From: Paenibacillus assamensis DSM 18201
GTDB lineage: Bacteria; Bacillota; Bacilli; Paenibacillales; Paenibacillaceae
Length of the DNA: 64,000 nt
Direction: 5' to 3'
Assembly (NCBI RefSeq): GCF_000422445.1
Contig: NZ_AULU01000018.1
Span: 1-64,000 of the forward strand
Positions 45,112-53,472 of the stretch are shown in pieces (the stretch's first letter is position 1; every line of letters begins with the position of its first letter). The translations under genes and the position numbers were made by a program. The notes beneath the pieces are model-generated. The model did not search any database. It saw only the letters and a list, made by a program, of their open reading frames with translations, and was not told where the DNA came from.

Positions 45112-47503
45112 GTTCATTTTCCCCTCTACTGCTAGATAATATTGTCGGCAGCATGATCTGGACTTCAAAGCCGTGCCCTTTCTCAGAATGGAACTCAATC
45201 TCCCCTTCCAAGCTAATGACTCTTTCACGTATACCTGACATCCCCATATGATTAAAGGAAGATTCCATCTGGTGCAAATCCATGCCTATACCATCATCTT
45301 GATATGTAAAGTAGACTTGATCATTCTTCTGCCTTAGCTCGATCCAGACTTTATTTGCCTGTGCATGCTTCGATGTATTGCGCAGAAGTTCCTGCACAAT
45401 CCGATATACAGCCGTAATTTGTTCTTCACTGAGCATACTTTGCAGCGGCTCTACATGGAATTGCACGTCGTAGTTCACATGGAGACGCATATGATCAAGC
45501 AAAGAATCCAGAGCCTGCTGCAAGCCTAACTCCTTCAACAACGGAGGTCGCAGCTCGTTGCAAGTCTCTCGTATTTGGAAAATAACATCGAGCAAACCTT
45601 CTTTAATATCATAGAGCTGCTGCATAGATTCTGAAGACAATTCATATTTATAATCCGTCAAGAACGTTTCCAGCTTACGGAACCAAATTAATTGATCTTG
45701 TAAAGCCGAATCATGCAAGTCAGATGCTAGGCGTCTTCGTTCATTCTCTGAGAGACAGAAGATTAACCGCAGTACCCACGGAGAAGCCCCACGTCCCTTT
45801 TGCATCTCAGCCTCCAAATCATTCAGCAAATTTTGAATCAAATACAAGTTCTCATTCAAGATGCTTGTATAATTGGCTACGGTCTTAAACCATCTTAATT
45901 CATCCACATTAAATGTGGTATTATTCACTTTGTTGCCAATCCAGATTGCATACAGCTGATCATTACGCCGCCCGATTATGAGACATAAGCCATCTTCCAA
46001 ATGAACGATATCAGCCACCTTCAAGGAACGACGTCCAAGCAGTACATTGCGGTCCTCTTCGCATAGCTGCATATCTTCAGGATGCTCTATAGAGCCAGCA
46101 CCCTTATCAATCGTAAAGAAGTAGATATCTTCCACCGGCATTAACGTACGAATTTCTTGAGATAGAGAACGCTCCAAATCATCACGCTTCATGACTTTGG
46201 ATAGTGCGCTCGAATATCGATCCAACCCCTCTTGCAAGCTGTACATTTGTTTAAATATTTTTGGACGATAGCGATAGTCTATTTGCTCTTTTAAATAGAG
46301 CAGCAGCATCATGCTGCTGTATACAATAATGAAAAATTTGAACCCTACCCAAAAATAAGACTCTGTTTGTAAGCTAATTACCAGTAATGTCGTCACAATA
46401 AGAGAAGGAATTAACGCTAATGAAGCGTAGTATTTGAATCTTGTCACGACAAAGTCAACGTCAAAGAGCTTCTTCGACGTGAATAAATACAAATAACCTA
46501 TAGGTAGAGCAATAAGAAATGCTGTCGTAATGTGAGCCATTACTAATTGAGTTTTAAACAATAGCAATGGAAGCAAATTTAGTATTACAAATGGAGTAAA
46601 GGCTATCGTATGTGAAACCAACATGATTTTAAACAAAGGCTTCAACTTAGCATGCCGAGGTTTACGATAAACATCTATTAGACAATATAAACAGAGCCCA
46701 TAGCCTATAATTAAACTTAAATACGTTAAAATTGAACCTGAGTCGAACACTTTAGGAGAGAATACATCTGTCACTGCCAAGATAAAATTAATAATAACCA
46801 CAAATTCAATAAATAAGAAAGCAAACACCGTAAATCTTGATCTATAAATAAATTCAATATTATAACGCCGCAAGTATACATTCATAAAATAAAGAAAGAT
46901 AAATGGAATAACAGGAAGAAGCCCTGACATTACAAATCTTCCAATGGGATCAATACGAATGGCTAGTGGAGAAGCATAATAAGAGAAACCTATTAATAGA
47001 AAATACAAAACAAGAATGACCGCCGCTCTATCATGCTTACACTTCACATACAATACAATGGATAAAATCAAATTAGATAAAAAGAAAAAAAGCGGGATCA
47101 CAAATCCGAATATAAATTCTTTTCTCGGAATAGAGCTAATGCTATCTACTGTAAATGTATATAACTTTGGTTCAGAGTAATGAGAGTCAACCAATATACT
47201 TTTAGCTTTTTCAATTATTCCGTATTTGATAAACAGATGAAAATCAGCCGCTGGTTTGCCGTCTATTTCGATTATCTTATCTCCTACCTGCAACCCACTA
47301 TCATATGCTCTCCCCAAAGAATATACATTTGTAACAATCACCTTACCTGATTTGTCTAATTCTCCATTTAATCCAATAATAGGCACCGTAAAGATAACAT
47401 ACGTAATATAAGAAAAGAACGTGCAAATTAACAGCACCACTGACATAAAGAGTATCTTATGTACTGTGTGCTGATTATCTGCACGGTCTGAGTTTATCTC
47501 CAA
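45083..47503 (-). CDS. comP: ComP-like membrane histidine kinase
   Basis: An 806-residue kinase with the ComP layout. First membrane segment (about 16-38), an extracytoplasmic PDZ-like domain (about 45-120, GLQVGDKIIEIDGKPA), then seven further segments (about 128-400), a GAF-like region and a HisKA_3 domain (RRLASDLHDSALQDQL) with a C-terminal ATPase (ELLRNTSKHA, DDGIGM, MGMSGIRERV). The segment RETCNELRPPLLKELGL closely follows ComP. The start is TTG 47503, which overlaps the comX-like stop out of frame (TTGGAGATAA). It should detect the processed ComX and phosphorylate ComA. Confidence 0.88.
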   Translation of the reverse strand: MEINSDRADNQHTVHKILFMSVVLLICTFFSYITYVIFTVPIIGLNGELDKSGKVIVTNVYSLGRAYDSGLQVGDKIIEIDGKPAADFHLFIKYGIIEKAKSILVDSHYSEPKLYTFTVDSISSIPRKEFIFGFVIPLFFFLSNLILSIVLYVKCKHDRAAVILVLYFLLIGFSYYASPLAIRIDPIGRFVMSGLLPVIPFIFLYFMNVYLRRYNIEFIYRSRFTVFAFLFIEFVVIINFILAVTDVFSPKVFDSGSILTYLSLIIGYGLCLYCLIDVYRKPRHAKLKPLFKIMLVSHTIAFTPFVILNLLPLLLFKTQLVMAHITTAFLIALPIGYLYLFTSKKLFDVDFVVTRFKYYASLALIPSLIVTTLLVISLQTESYFWVGFKFFIIVYSSMMLLLYLKEQIDYRYRPKIFKQMYSLQEGLDRYSSALSKVMKRDDLERSLSQEIRTLMPVEDIYFFTIDKGAGSIEHPEDMQLCEEDRNVLLGRRSLKVADIVHLEDGLCLIIGRRNDQLYAIWIGNKVNNTTFNVDELRWFKTVANYTSILNENLYLIQNLLNDLEAEMQKGRGASPWVLRLIFCLSENERRRLASDLHDSALQDQLIWFRKLETFLTDYKYELSSESMQQLYDIKEGLLDVIFQIRETCNELRPPLLKELGLQQALDSLLDHMRLHVNYDVQFHVEPLQSMLSEEQITAVYRIVQELLRNTSKHAQANKVWIELRQKNDQVYFTYQDDGIGMDLHQMESSFNHMGMSGIRERVISLEGEIEFHSEKGHGFEVQIMLPTILSSSRGENEHERDSYLIS

Positions 47504-47673
47504 CGCTCTGTAGCCCCATAGACGTTCTCTGCTGGTTGATTGCTACCCATAACATCAAAGAGCGCCTTATTCTCTGTTTCACTTAATCCCGCAAACTGCA
47601 CTTTACCTTGCAAAAAGCTCTCCTTCAGATTGCGGTCTGTTAATAAAGATTGAATGATATCATTTAGCATCAT
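47494..47673 (-). CDS. comX: ComX-like pheromone precursor, 59 residues
   Basis: Begins with ATG-ATG at 47673 after GGGGAGGT ten bases upstream, and encodes MMLNDIIQSLLTDRNLKES..., ending ENVYGATERWR. ComX precursors are 53-75 residues, start with a helix of this type (LI.. / DLI..) and have a conserved Trp near the C-terminus that is prenylated; here Trp58 is the penultimate residue. The stop overlaps the TTG start of the comP-like gene, the same tight order as in comQXPA. The identification rests on size, C-terminal Trp and the directly adjacent ComP; sequence identity between ComX variants is always low. Confidence 0.78.
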   Translation of the reverse strand: MMLNDIIQSLLTDRNLKESFLQGKVQFAGLSETENKALFDVMGSNQPAENVYGATERWR

Positions 47674-47724
47674 ACTGTCAACTACCTCCCCATATTTATC
47701 TTATACAGTGCCTCACTACTAAAT

Positions 47725-47829
47725 CTAACAGGTAGGTAACACTTTCACTCCGCAATTCGATGTGGTATTTACCGCAAAATTATTGCGGGATTTTACTTGC
47801 GCGATGTTGCAGGGTATAGCAATATCCAT
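47725..47829 (-). CDS. 34-residue Cys-containing peptide, possible RiPP precursor
   Basis: ATG 47829 lies a few bases after AAGGTAGGTGG and encodes MDIAIPCNIAQVKS... ending NTTSNCGVKVLPTC. Cysteines are at 7, 26 and 34, with Thr/Ser near the last two. A SigA-type promoter (47855-47884) is placed so that transcription would start about 20 nt before this ATG. A longer reading of the same frame (from 47952) lacks a ribosome site. Between a dehydratase-like protein and comX, it might be a modified peptide, but nothing proves it. Confidence 0.45.
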   Translation of the reverse strand: MDIAIPCNIAQVKSRNNFAVNTTSNCGVKVLPTC

Positions 47830-47854
47830 ATACCACCTACCTTGCCAGACATTT

Positions 47855-47884
47855 ATTGTAGCGCACATAGGAAAAAATGGGCAA
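47855..47884 (-). promoter_or_regulatory. Promoter of the 34-residue peptide / comX transcript
   Basis: On the minus strand TTGCCC (47879-47884), 18-nt spacer, TACAAT (47855-47860). The expected start lies just before the ribosome site of the small peptide gene; the transcript could continue into comX-comP-comA since no terminator is seen in between. Confidence 0.5.
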
Positions 47885-47992
47885 CTACAAATCCACGCAA
47901 TGATTATGCGCAGCCTTCTAGTCACCCATTTATAAAATCGTGCTATATGCATCTTATCGTCGGAATCAGACTATTCGATGGGATGAGTTACA

Positions 47993-49120
47993 CTAATTGC
48001 CTTCCGCATGCTGCACACGATACGGACTACTCATACGCATCACCCTCTCCGCACTTCCTGCCAACAAATACGCTAATAAATGCTTGACATGCGTACTAAT
48101 ATGGAACAAAGGAAGAAGCCCGTCTAGAACGCCTATTAAACAGCAATATGCATTCATAGCAGTGGTCGTCTGTTCATCCTTATCTTGCCGCATCCTAGTA
48201 ATCGCCGACAACAGTCGTTCGGCCTTGGTTTCGAATTGCCCCGTCGTCTTGCTTGACAGTGGGTATAAATGTTCAAGCCACAATGCTTCTACTTCTTCAG
48301 CCTGCAGCAATCCTTCCTCTGTAAGCTTCATTACAGCATTAGACAATTCTCTTAAGGCTGCCGACCATCTTCGCAGGAGCTCGTCCGGCCCTTCATACAA
48401 GCCTGTCTCAGATGAATGCTGGACAATTTCTTGTATGGCTTTGTCAATTAAAGAACCCCACTGCCCATCGGCTTCTTGAAACTGCTTAAGAATAAATTGT
48501 TTCTGTTCAGAACGGTTCATATAATCAATATAGCTCGCTGCAATATCTTTATAAATGCTGTACCCAGCATGCAATCCATGTCTAGGAACTAACATACTAA
48601 CAGACGCCATCATCCGTACAAGCTGGACATAACGAGCTTGTCGATTAGAACGTGTACGCTCAATCTCAAGATGTACTAATTCATATGTATAAGCGTAGAA
48701 GCTTCGCAGCAATTCAGATAGCAACGGATGCTTCCACAACCCGGAAATACAATTGTGTTCATATATAGCAACCTGATTATCAGGTTGTAAAGGAACAAGT
48801 GGACCAACACCTGGACACTCATTCTCCCACTGCTCACATAGTTGTAAATAAGAACTTTCATTAAGCTTGCGTTGAGAGGGATATTTGGACAAATAGGCTT
48901 TCAATCGATGCTCGATTTGTTGAAAGCAGATCTCAACAGCCTCTTCCCGCTCGAATTCGACATGTATAGCAATATGAGGACCGAACCTCCAATGCCTCTG
49001 TACATAAGCTCGTACAAGGCTACCATTCGCTTTCATTTGCTGAATGACAGGTCTAATGCCATCTAGCAGTAAAGCTTGCTTATCATCTTCGTAATAGTAG
49101 ACTTGCATTGACTTCCACAT
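47993..49120 (-). CDS. Thiopeptide-type / lanthipeptide dehydratase C-terminal domain-like protein
   Basis: A 375-residue soluble protein. The start MWKSMQVYYYEDDKQALLLDGIRP and the following AYVQRHWRFGPHIAIHVEF match the pattern of the 'thiopeptide-type bacteriocin biosynthesis' domain (SpaB_C), which in LanB proteins performs glutamate elimination and in thiopeptide enzymes a cycloaddition. It stands alone, with no LanB glutamylation domain nearby. GGAAAGGAG precedes ATG 49120. It occupies the upstream side of the comXPA cassette, where comQ normally lies, but has no DDxxD prenyltransferase motif. Domain assignment is by eye. Confidence 0.55.
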   Translation of the reverse strand: MWKSMQVYYYEDDKQALLLDGIRPVIQQMKANGSLVRAYVQRHWRFGPHIAIHVEFEREEAVEICFQQIEHRLKAYLSKYPSQRKLNESSYLQLCEQWENECPGVGPLVPLQPDNQVAIYEHNCISGLWKHPLLSELLRSFYAYTYELVHLEIERTRSNRQARYVQLVRMMASVSMLVPRHGLHAGYSIYKDIAASYIDYMNRSEQKQFILKQFQEADGQWGSLIDKAIQEIVQHSSETGLYEGPDELLRRWSAALRELSNAVMKLTEEGLLQAEEVEALWLEHLYPLSSKTTGQFETKAERLLSAITRMRQDKDEQTTTAMNAYCCLIGVLDGLLPLFHISTHVKHLLAYLLAGSAERVMRMSSPYRVQHAEGN

Positions 49121-49177
49121 TCGGGGGAACTCCTTTCCTGATCACGTACACAGTAAGATATCCCCTATAAATGAATA

Positions 49178-49293
49178 GACGATGCCGAAACGGCAGGGGT
49201 CACCGTTTACAGCATCGTCACTCTAGTAGCAGAGGGGTCAGTTTTTCAACAGTAAAGGTCGCTAGGGGAGAGGGACGACCTTATCAACTGTTG
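49178..49293. other. Two strong tandem hairpins with AGGGGTCA repeats
   Basis: Hairpin A: GACGATGC (49178-49185) with GCATCGTC (49212-49219), inner AACGG/CCGTT. Hairpin B: CAACAGT and AAGGTCG (49247-49261) with CGACCTT and ACTGTTG (49276-49293). AGGGGTCA occurs at 49195-49202 (loop of A) and 49233-49240 (between A and B). No T-tracts follow, so these are not terminators. The 49121-49425 stretch has no credible gene. It could be the structured leader of the dehydratase-like gene or a separate RNA. Confidence 0.6.
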
Positions 49294-49425
49294 AATGAGG
49301 AGAACCTGACGTAACTGCAAGGTTGTCTTACTTGCATCATATACGATATTTCGGCATTATTCACCGACAACTAGTGTTGTAATTACCACAATAAAATTGC
49401 GTTGTTTGTTCGGTGATTATCCGCA

Positions 49426-49489
49426 TTGACGAAATAGGAAAATCATGCTATTTTATAACCAACGGTTAGTAACCAATGGTTATAAAATA
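49426..49489 (+). promoter_or_regulatory. tetR promoter with 41-bp palindromic operator
   Basis: TTGACG (49426-49431), 17-nt spacer and TATTTT (49449-49454) form a SigA promoter. A palindrome spans 49449-49489, centred on 49469, with 18 of 20 arm positions paired, including TTATAACCA (49453-49461) and TGGTTATAA (49477-49485). It covers the -10 and start region, so binding would block transcription: probably the autoregulatory site of the TetR protein downstream. Confidence 0.8.
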
Positions 49490-49536
49490 TTATTCTCCAT
49501 TTTTATACATAAAATATCGCTACAAGGAGTGATCTC

Positions 49537-50157
49537 ATGAACAAAGCGCAACGATCGGAGTTAACCAAGCAAGCGATACTATCTGCGGCCGCGGACCTTT
49601 TCACAAGTACTGGATTTGAGAAGGTTACTATGCGAGAGATTGCCAAGCAGGCAGGATGTTCACACACGGCCATTTATATTTATTTTCAAGATAAAGAAAC
49701 ACTGCTCTTCCAATTAGCTAAACAGCCATTACAGCAATTGCAAGACCGCCTGCATGAACTTCAGCAAGACACGAATCTTGCTCCTGATGCAACGTTGAAG
49801 CAGATGGCACTAGCACTCATCCATTTTGGACTTACTCATCGCAGCATGTATCATTTATTTTTCTTTGCTCGCTCGTCCAGAGTTGATGAAAAAGAACCTA
49901 ATCTAGTCATACAGAAGCTGCGGAACGATCTATTCTCTGTGCTACGATCATCCATGGCTGACATGATTAACGCCCCAAAAGACGAGACGCAAACATTGGC
50001 GTTTACACGTGCATTCTACTATTGTATACATGGCATTATTACCACGTACCTCGAATCAGATGAATCTGATTCTGAGCTGTATGTTCGGCTGGACGATACG
50101 TTTGAATTGACAATCGATCTCTTTCTAGCAGGGATTCGACAGCATATACAACGCTAA
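49537..50157 (+). CDS. TetR-family transcriptional repressor
   Basis: A 206-residue TetR protein. The N-terminal helix-turn-helix reads AILSAAADLFTSTGFEKVT followed by MREIAKQAGCSHTAIYIYF; the C-terminal ligand domain is helical. ACAAGGAG precedes ATG 49537. It is the first gene of an operon with an MBL hydrolase and has a large palindromic operator on its own promoter. The inducer is probably a substrate or product of the hydrolase; unknown. Confidence 0.92.
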   Translation: MNKAQRSELTKQAILSAAADLFTSTGFEKVTMREIAKQAGCSHTAIYIYFQDKETLLFQLAKQPLQQLQDRLHELQQDTNLAPDATLKQMALALIHFGLTHRSMYHLFFFARSSRVDEKEPNLVIQKLRNDLFSVLRSSMADMINAPKDETQTLAFTRAFYYCIHGIITTYLESDESDSELYVRLDDTFELTIDLFLAGIRQHIQR

Positions 50158-50199
50158 ATAGCGAAACTTAATAGAGAACAACTAGAGGGAGGATTTCTT

Positions 50200-50871
50200 A
50201 TGAAGTTAGAACAAATTTCTACCCATATCTGGTCTTTAAAAACGTGGTTCTTGTTTCCAATGCGGGTATGGCTTGTCAAAGATGAGGAAGGCATTACGCT
50301 CGTTGATGCTGGCATGCCGTTCATGGCTCGCAGCATTCATCGTGCGATCGATCAACTGAATGCAGGTTCTTTGCAGCGTATTCTGCTAACCCATGGTCAT
50401 AGCGATCATGTTGGTTCCGTGCATAAGCTGCACAGCGCTTATAACGTTCCTATATATGCCCATGAACTAGAAATCCCGTATATGGAAGGTAGAATGATAT
50501 ACCCCCGCCGACGAAAAATAGAACAAAATGTACGACAAGGATTAGCTACTGCTCTTCCCATGACCGAAACTGGCAAACTGCAATCGATCGCGGGGTTACA
50601 GCCATATTTGACACCTGGTCATTCTCCTGGACATACCGTGTATATGCATGAGACAGATGGCGTCTTGCTGGCAGGTGATTTATTTACCTCCAAGCGCGGC
50701 CGCTTGAAACGTCCTATGTCTGCCTTTACCGCTAACATGAAAGAAGCGGTCGCTAGCGGTTCGATCATCACGCAACTACAACCGAAGCATCTTGAGGTAT
50801 GCCATGGAGCACCTGTAGCACATCCCGCTTCGCAGTGGGAATCGTACTACACGGAAAGTAGACATGATTAA
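50200..50871 (+). CDS. MBL-fold metallo-hydrolase
   Basis: A 223-residue metallo-beta-lactamase-fold protein with THGHSDHVG (first metal-site histidines), TPGHSPGH and the GDLF aspartate, and a final CHGAP histidine. It resembles the broad class of MBL hydrolases that includes quorum-quenching lactonases and thioesterases; no specific group is certain. AGAGGGAGG precedes ATG 50200. Co-transcribed with tetR and followed by a strong terminator. Confidence 0.88.
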   Translation: MKLEQISTHIWSLKTWFLFPMRVWLVKDEEGITLVDAGMPFMARSIHRAIDQLNAGSLQRILLTHGHSDHVGSVHKLHSAYNVPIYAHELEIPYMEGRMIYPRRRKIEQNVRQGLATALPMTETGKLQSIAGLQPYLTPGHSPGHTVYMHETDGVLLAGDLFTSKRGRLKRPMSAFTANMKEAVASGSIITQLQPKHLEVCHGAPVAHPASQWESYYTESRHD

Positions 50872-50889
50872 ACGTAGGCTTATTGATGC

Positions 50890-50940
50890 AAAAAAACCGC
50901 TCTTTCAAGCAGCTGTGTGCTTGGAAGAAGCGGTTTTTTT
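50890..50940. terminator. Terminator of the tetR-MBL operon
   Basis: AAAAAACCGCT-CTT-CAAGCA pairs with TGCTTG-AAG-AGCGGTTTTTT over about 20 bp; long A and T tracts allow both directions. Confidence 0.92.
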
Positions 50941-51012
50941 AGTACATAATTAGCGATTTTATATACACGCAAGGTATCATTTGCGCACCAATACACCAGA
51001 GTGTCTGCTGCT

Positions 51013-51939
51013 TCAATTGTATAAAGATAGCTTGGGCGTATGATCCGTAAAACGATATAGCTGTGCTGGACGCTGCGAATAACGATTCGAAGTTAGCAGC
51101 CCCCCATTGTCCCCTCGCACTTCCTCAATGAGCCCTTGGCGTGTCCGAGTAGAGGTCAGCTTGCGTACAAAATTCGGCTCTTCAAATGTAGGCACAACCG
51201 TTTGCAGCACCTGATACAGTTCACTTATCGTAAATGCATCTGGCAAAAACTGCTTAGCAATCGTTGTCGTCATCATCTTCTCGCGAATCATATCCAGAGC
51301 ATCCTGAATAATTAGACGATGGTCAAATGCCAAGTCCATATTCAGAGCCTCTTCTACCGGAATCAGCTTCAAGTCAGCTGCATCATAAGAAGCGCGGCGA
51401 GCAGCTAACACTTCCTCCTGAACCAAGGCACAAAATGCGTGCGACAATATCCAGCCACGCGGATCTCTGCCCGGCGTGCTGTATATATTCAAATATTCAA
51501 TATGAACATCCGTCACGTTGGTCTCTTCTTGCAGCTCGCGGCGAGCACATTCATACAACGTCTCCGTCTCTCTGCAAAAACCGCCTGGCAAGGCCCATTG
51601 TCCTGCAAACGGCCAACGTTTACGTTGAATAAGCAGCACTTCTAGCTGTCGCTTCGGCATCGACTTCTTCACCGTAGGACGCTCCTCAGTCGTGATCGTA
51701 AATATAACAATGTCAGCTGGAGCACCATCTGGAGTACGATAACGATTAGGTGAGTAATTTTTTTCATAATCATCTGATGGCTGCTCTAGCGATGAGGCAG
51801 ACTGAGATGCTTTCTGCTCTTCTATATGTGATGCCAAAATCTCTGTATCAGATACCTTATGTTCAGACGCACTGGATTGACAAGAGTCAGCTTCGTTATC
51901 GTTCATGATTGTATCTATCCCTTCCATATCAAACATCAT
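51013..51939 (-). CDS. NUDIX hydrolase-fold protein with C-terminal winged helix (NrtR-like)
   Basis: A 308-residue protein. A low-complexity Ser/Glu-rich start (about 1-65) precedes a NUDIX domain whose box is intact, GGFCRETETLYECARRELQEE. The C-terminal 90 residues (ISELYQVLQTV...EPNFVRKL...) look like the winged helix of NrtR-type regulators, which sense ADP-ribose and control NAD metabolism. With the full catalytic box it may still hydrolyse. The start is uncertain: ATG 51939, the next ATG, or MNDNEAD further in. Confidence 0.75.
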   Translation of the reverse strand: MMFDMEGIDTIMNDNEADSCQSSASEHKVSDTEILASHIEEQKASQSASSLEQPSDDYEKNYSPNRYRTPDGAPADIVIFTITTEERPTVKKSMPKRQLEVLLIQRKRWPFAGQWALPGGFCRETETLYECARRELQEETNVTDVHIEYLNIYSTPGRDPRGWILSHAFCALVQEEVLAARRASYDAADLKLIPVEEALNMDLAFDHRLIIQDALDMIREKMMTTTIAKQFLPDAFTISELYQVLQTVVPTFEEPNFVRKLTSTRTRQGLIEEVRGDNGGLLTSNRYSQRPAQLYRFTDHTPKLSLYN

Positions 51940-52141
51940 ATCGTCCTACTTATTTCCTGTCCTATAACTGCGGAACGGACTAATAACGTTACCTTCATTT
52001 ATTATGTAAAATTGTCTATTTAATAATATAAATACGACATTTATTATAAAGTGTCAACTATTTGCTAGAAATCGCTACCCATATTTTACTTCAATTTACT
52101 TCATTCATGCTAATTATAGCGAATCCTCGGTTCAGAACTAC

Positions 52142-52180
52142 AAAAAAGACTTCCCGAATAGGTATCTCATTCAGGAAGTC
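52142..52180 (-). terminator. Terminator of the rtcB operon
   Basis: GACTTCC-GAAT (52148-52158) pairs with ATTC-GGAAGTC (52169-52180); six T's follow on the minus strand. It ends the rtcB/unknown/rtcB transcript. Confidence 0.88.
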
Positions 52181-52194
52181 CAATCCATCCATCC

Positions 52195-53439
52195 TTAGTC
52201 TTTATAAGGATCAAATTCGTCAGCACCAGCCATACAAACCCCAATTGGCTTCAATACATGCATCACATCAATTGTATTTCGATGCGCATCCAATACCGTT
52301 TGCAATTTCCGGTACACGAATGGACTTTCGTCCGTACCTGCTCCGCGCAGCTCAACACCAAAATCATGCACAGCCTGCTTCATTTGAGCAGATGTAACCT
52401 TTCCGCCAGCACGTTTGCGTGTACGCCAATTCATTTTACCTGCCGCTTCAGTACGACTCATCACACGACCCGCTCCGTGAACGGTACTATAAAATGAATC
52501 ACGATTTTCCTCGGTATCCTTACCACGTACAATGACCGAAATATCTCCCATACTGCCGCCAATAAAGCCTAACTGACCTGGCGCAGAAGGCGTCGCTCCT
52601 TTGCGGACTACGATCGTATCACGCCCATCATGCGACTCACGCCATGCATAGTTATGATGATTATGCACCTCAAAATCTGCTTCTGTCCCTAATATGGACA
52701 ATACCTGATCCATTACATAATCTCGGCCTGCATAAGCATATCGCCCAGCTAACTGCATCGCGCGATAATACATATCCCCAAGCTCATGTTCCAGCTCTAA
52801 TAGTACAGGCGGCTGGTCCATCTTCTCTCCTGGAGCCTTCGCGAAAAATTCACGGCCCGCCGCCAAGTTAATGAATCCACTCGCCGTCCGATGACCAAAA
52901 CCACGGCTTCCAAAATGATTGCCAATCCACAGTCGCCCTGTTTCTGTCTCCTCAAACAAATCAACAAAATGATTGCCACTGCCTACTGTGCCGAGCTGCG
53001 AACGAGCCAATGACAGCAGCTTGTCATGCTCCTGCTGTCCGATTGCTCGATAAACAGCCCAATCTGGATCATCAAACAGCGCATGATCCACTCGTTCGTT
53101 GTTTACACGCCCTACACCAAATGATATCACCCGAGCGATCCGATCCATAATGTCCGAAATACGCGGCAATATGTCTGACGCCATCAAGTTCGTTCGCACC
53201 GCCTTGTTACCGCAGCCGATATCGTAGCCAACACCAGAAGGAGAAATTTGTCCATCATAGACGACTACTCCACCAATCGGCTGGCTGTACCCTTTATGAT
53301 GATCAGCCATAAGCAAAGATTGAATCACTTTTCCTGTCTCTGCACATGTTTTCGCTTGGGACAGAGCACCCGCATCTGGTTCCCCCCAGACACGGACTCC
53401 GTCAATCGTTTGATAATGTTTATTACTGTTTGCTTCCAT
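52195..53439 (-). CDS. rtcB: RtcB-family RNA ligase paralogue 1
   Basis: A 414-residue RtcB-family protein. GYDIGCGNKA holds the metal-binding Asp and Cys, GSGNHFVDL and NHFGSRGFGHR supply further histidines, and the guanylylated histidine corresponds to STVHGAGRVMSR. RtcB joins 2',3'-cyclic phosphate or 3'-phosphate RNA ends to 5'-OH using GTP and Mn. It is clearly diverged from the second copy (GNDIGCGM there). Third gene of a three-gene operon. The ribosome site (AGGAG) is rather far from the ATG. Confidence 0.9.
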   Translation of the reverse strand: MEANSNKHYQTIDGVRVWGEPDAGALSQAKTCAETGKVIQSLLMADHHKGYSQPIGGVVVYDGQISPSGVGYDIGCGNKAVRTNLMASDILPRISDIMDRIARVISFGVGRVNNERVDHALFDDPDWAVYRAIGQQEHDKLLSLARSQLGTVGSGNHFVDLFEETETGRLWIGNHFGSRGFGHRTASGFINLAAGREFFAKAPGEKMDQPPVLLELEHELGDMYYRAMQLAGRYAYAGRDYVMDQVLSILGTEADFEVHNHHNYAWRESHDGRDTIVVRKGATPSAPGQLGFIGGSMGDISVIVRGKDTEENRDSFYSTVHGAGRVMSRTEAAGKMNWRTRKRAGGKVTSAQMKQAVHDFGVELRGAGTDESPFVYRKLQTVLDAHRNTIDVMHVLKPIGVCMAGADEFDPYKD

Positions 53440-53472
53440 ATGAATATCGGCACTCCTATTGCAAAAATTTGA

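Noticed and set aside
47725-47952. 75-codon reading of the small peptide gene from ATG 47952
   Set aside because: No ribosome site at that ATG and the promoter lies inside the frame; the 34-codon version fits the signals.
49247-49293. Hairpin B as a terminator
   Set aside because: No T-run on either strand, and no gene ends nearby that would need it.
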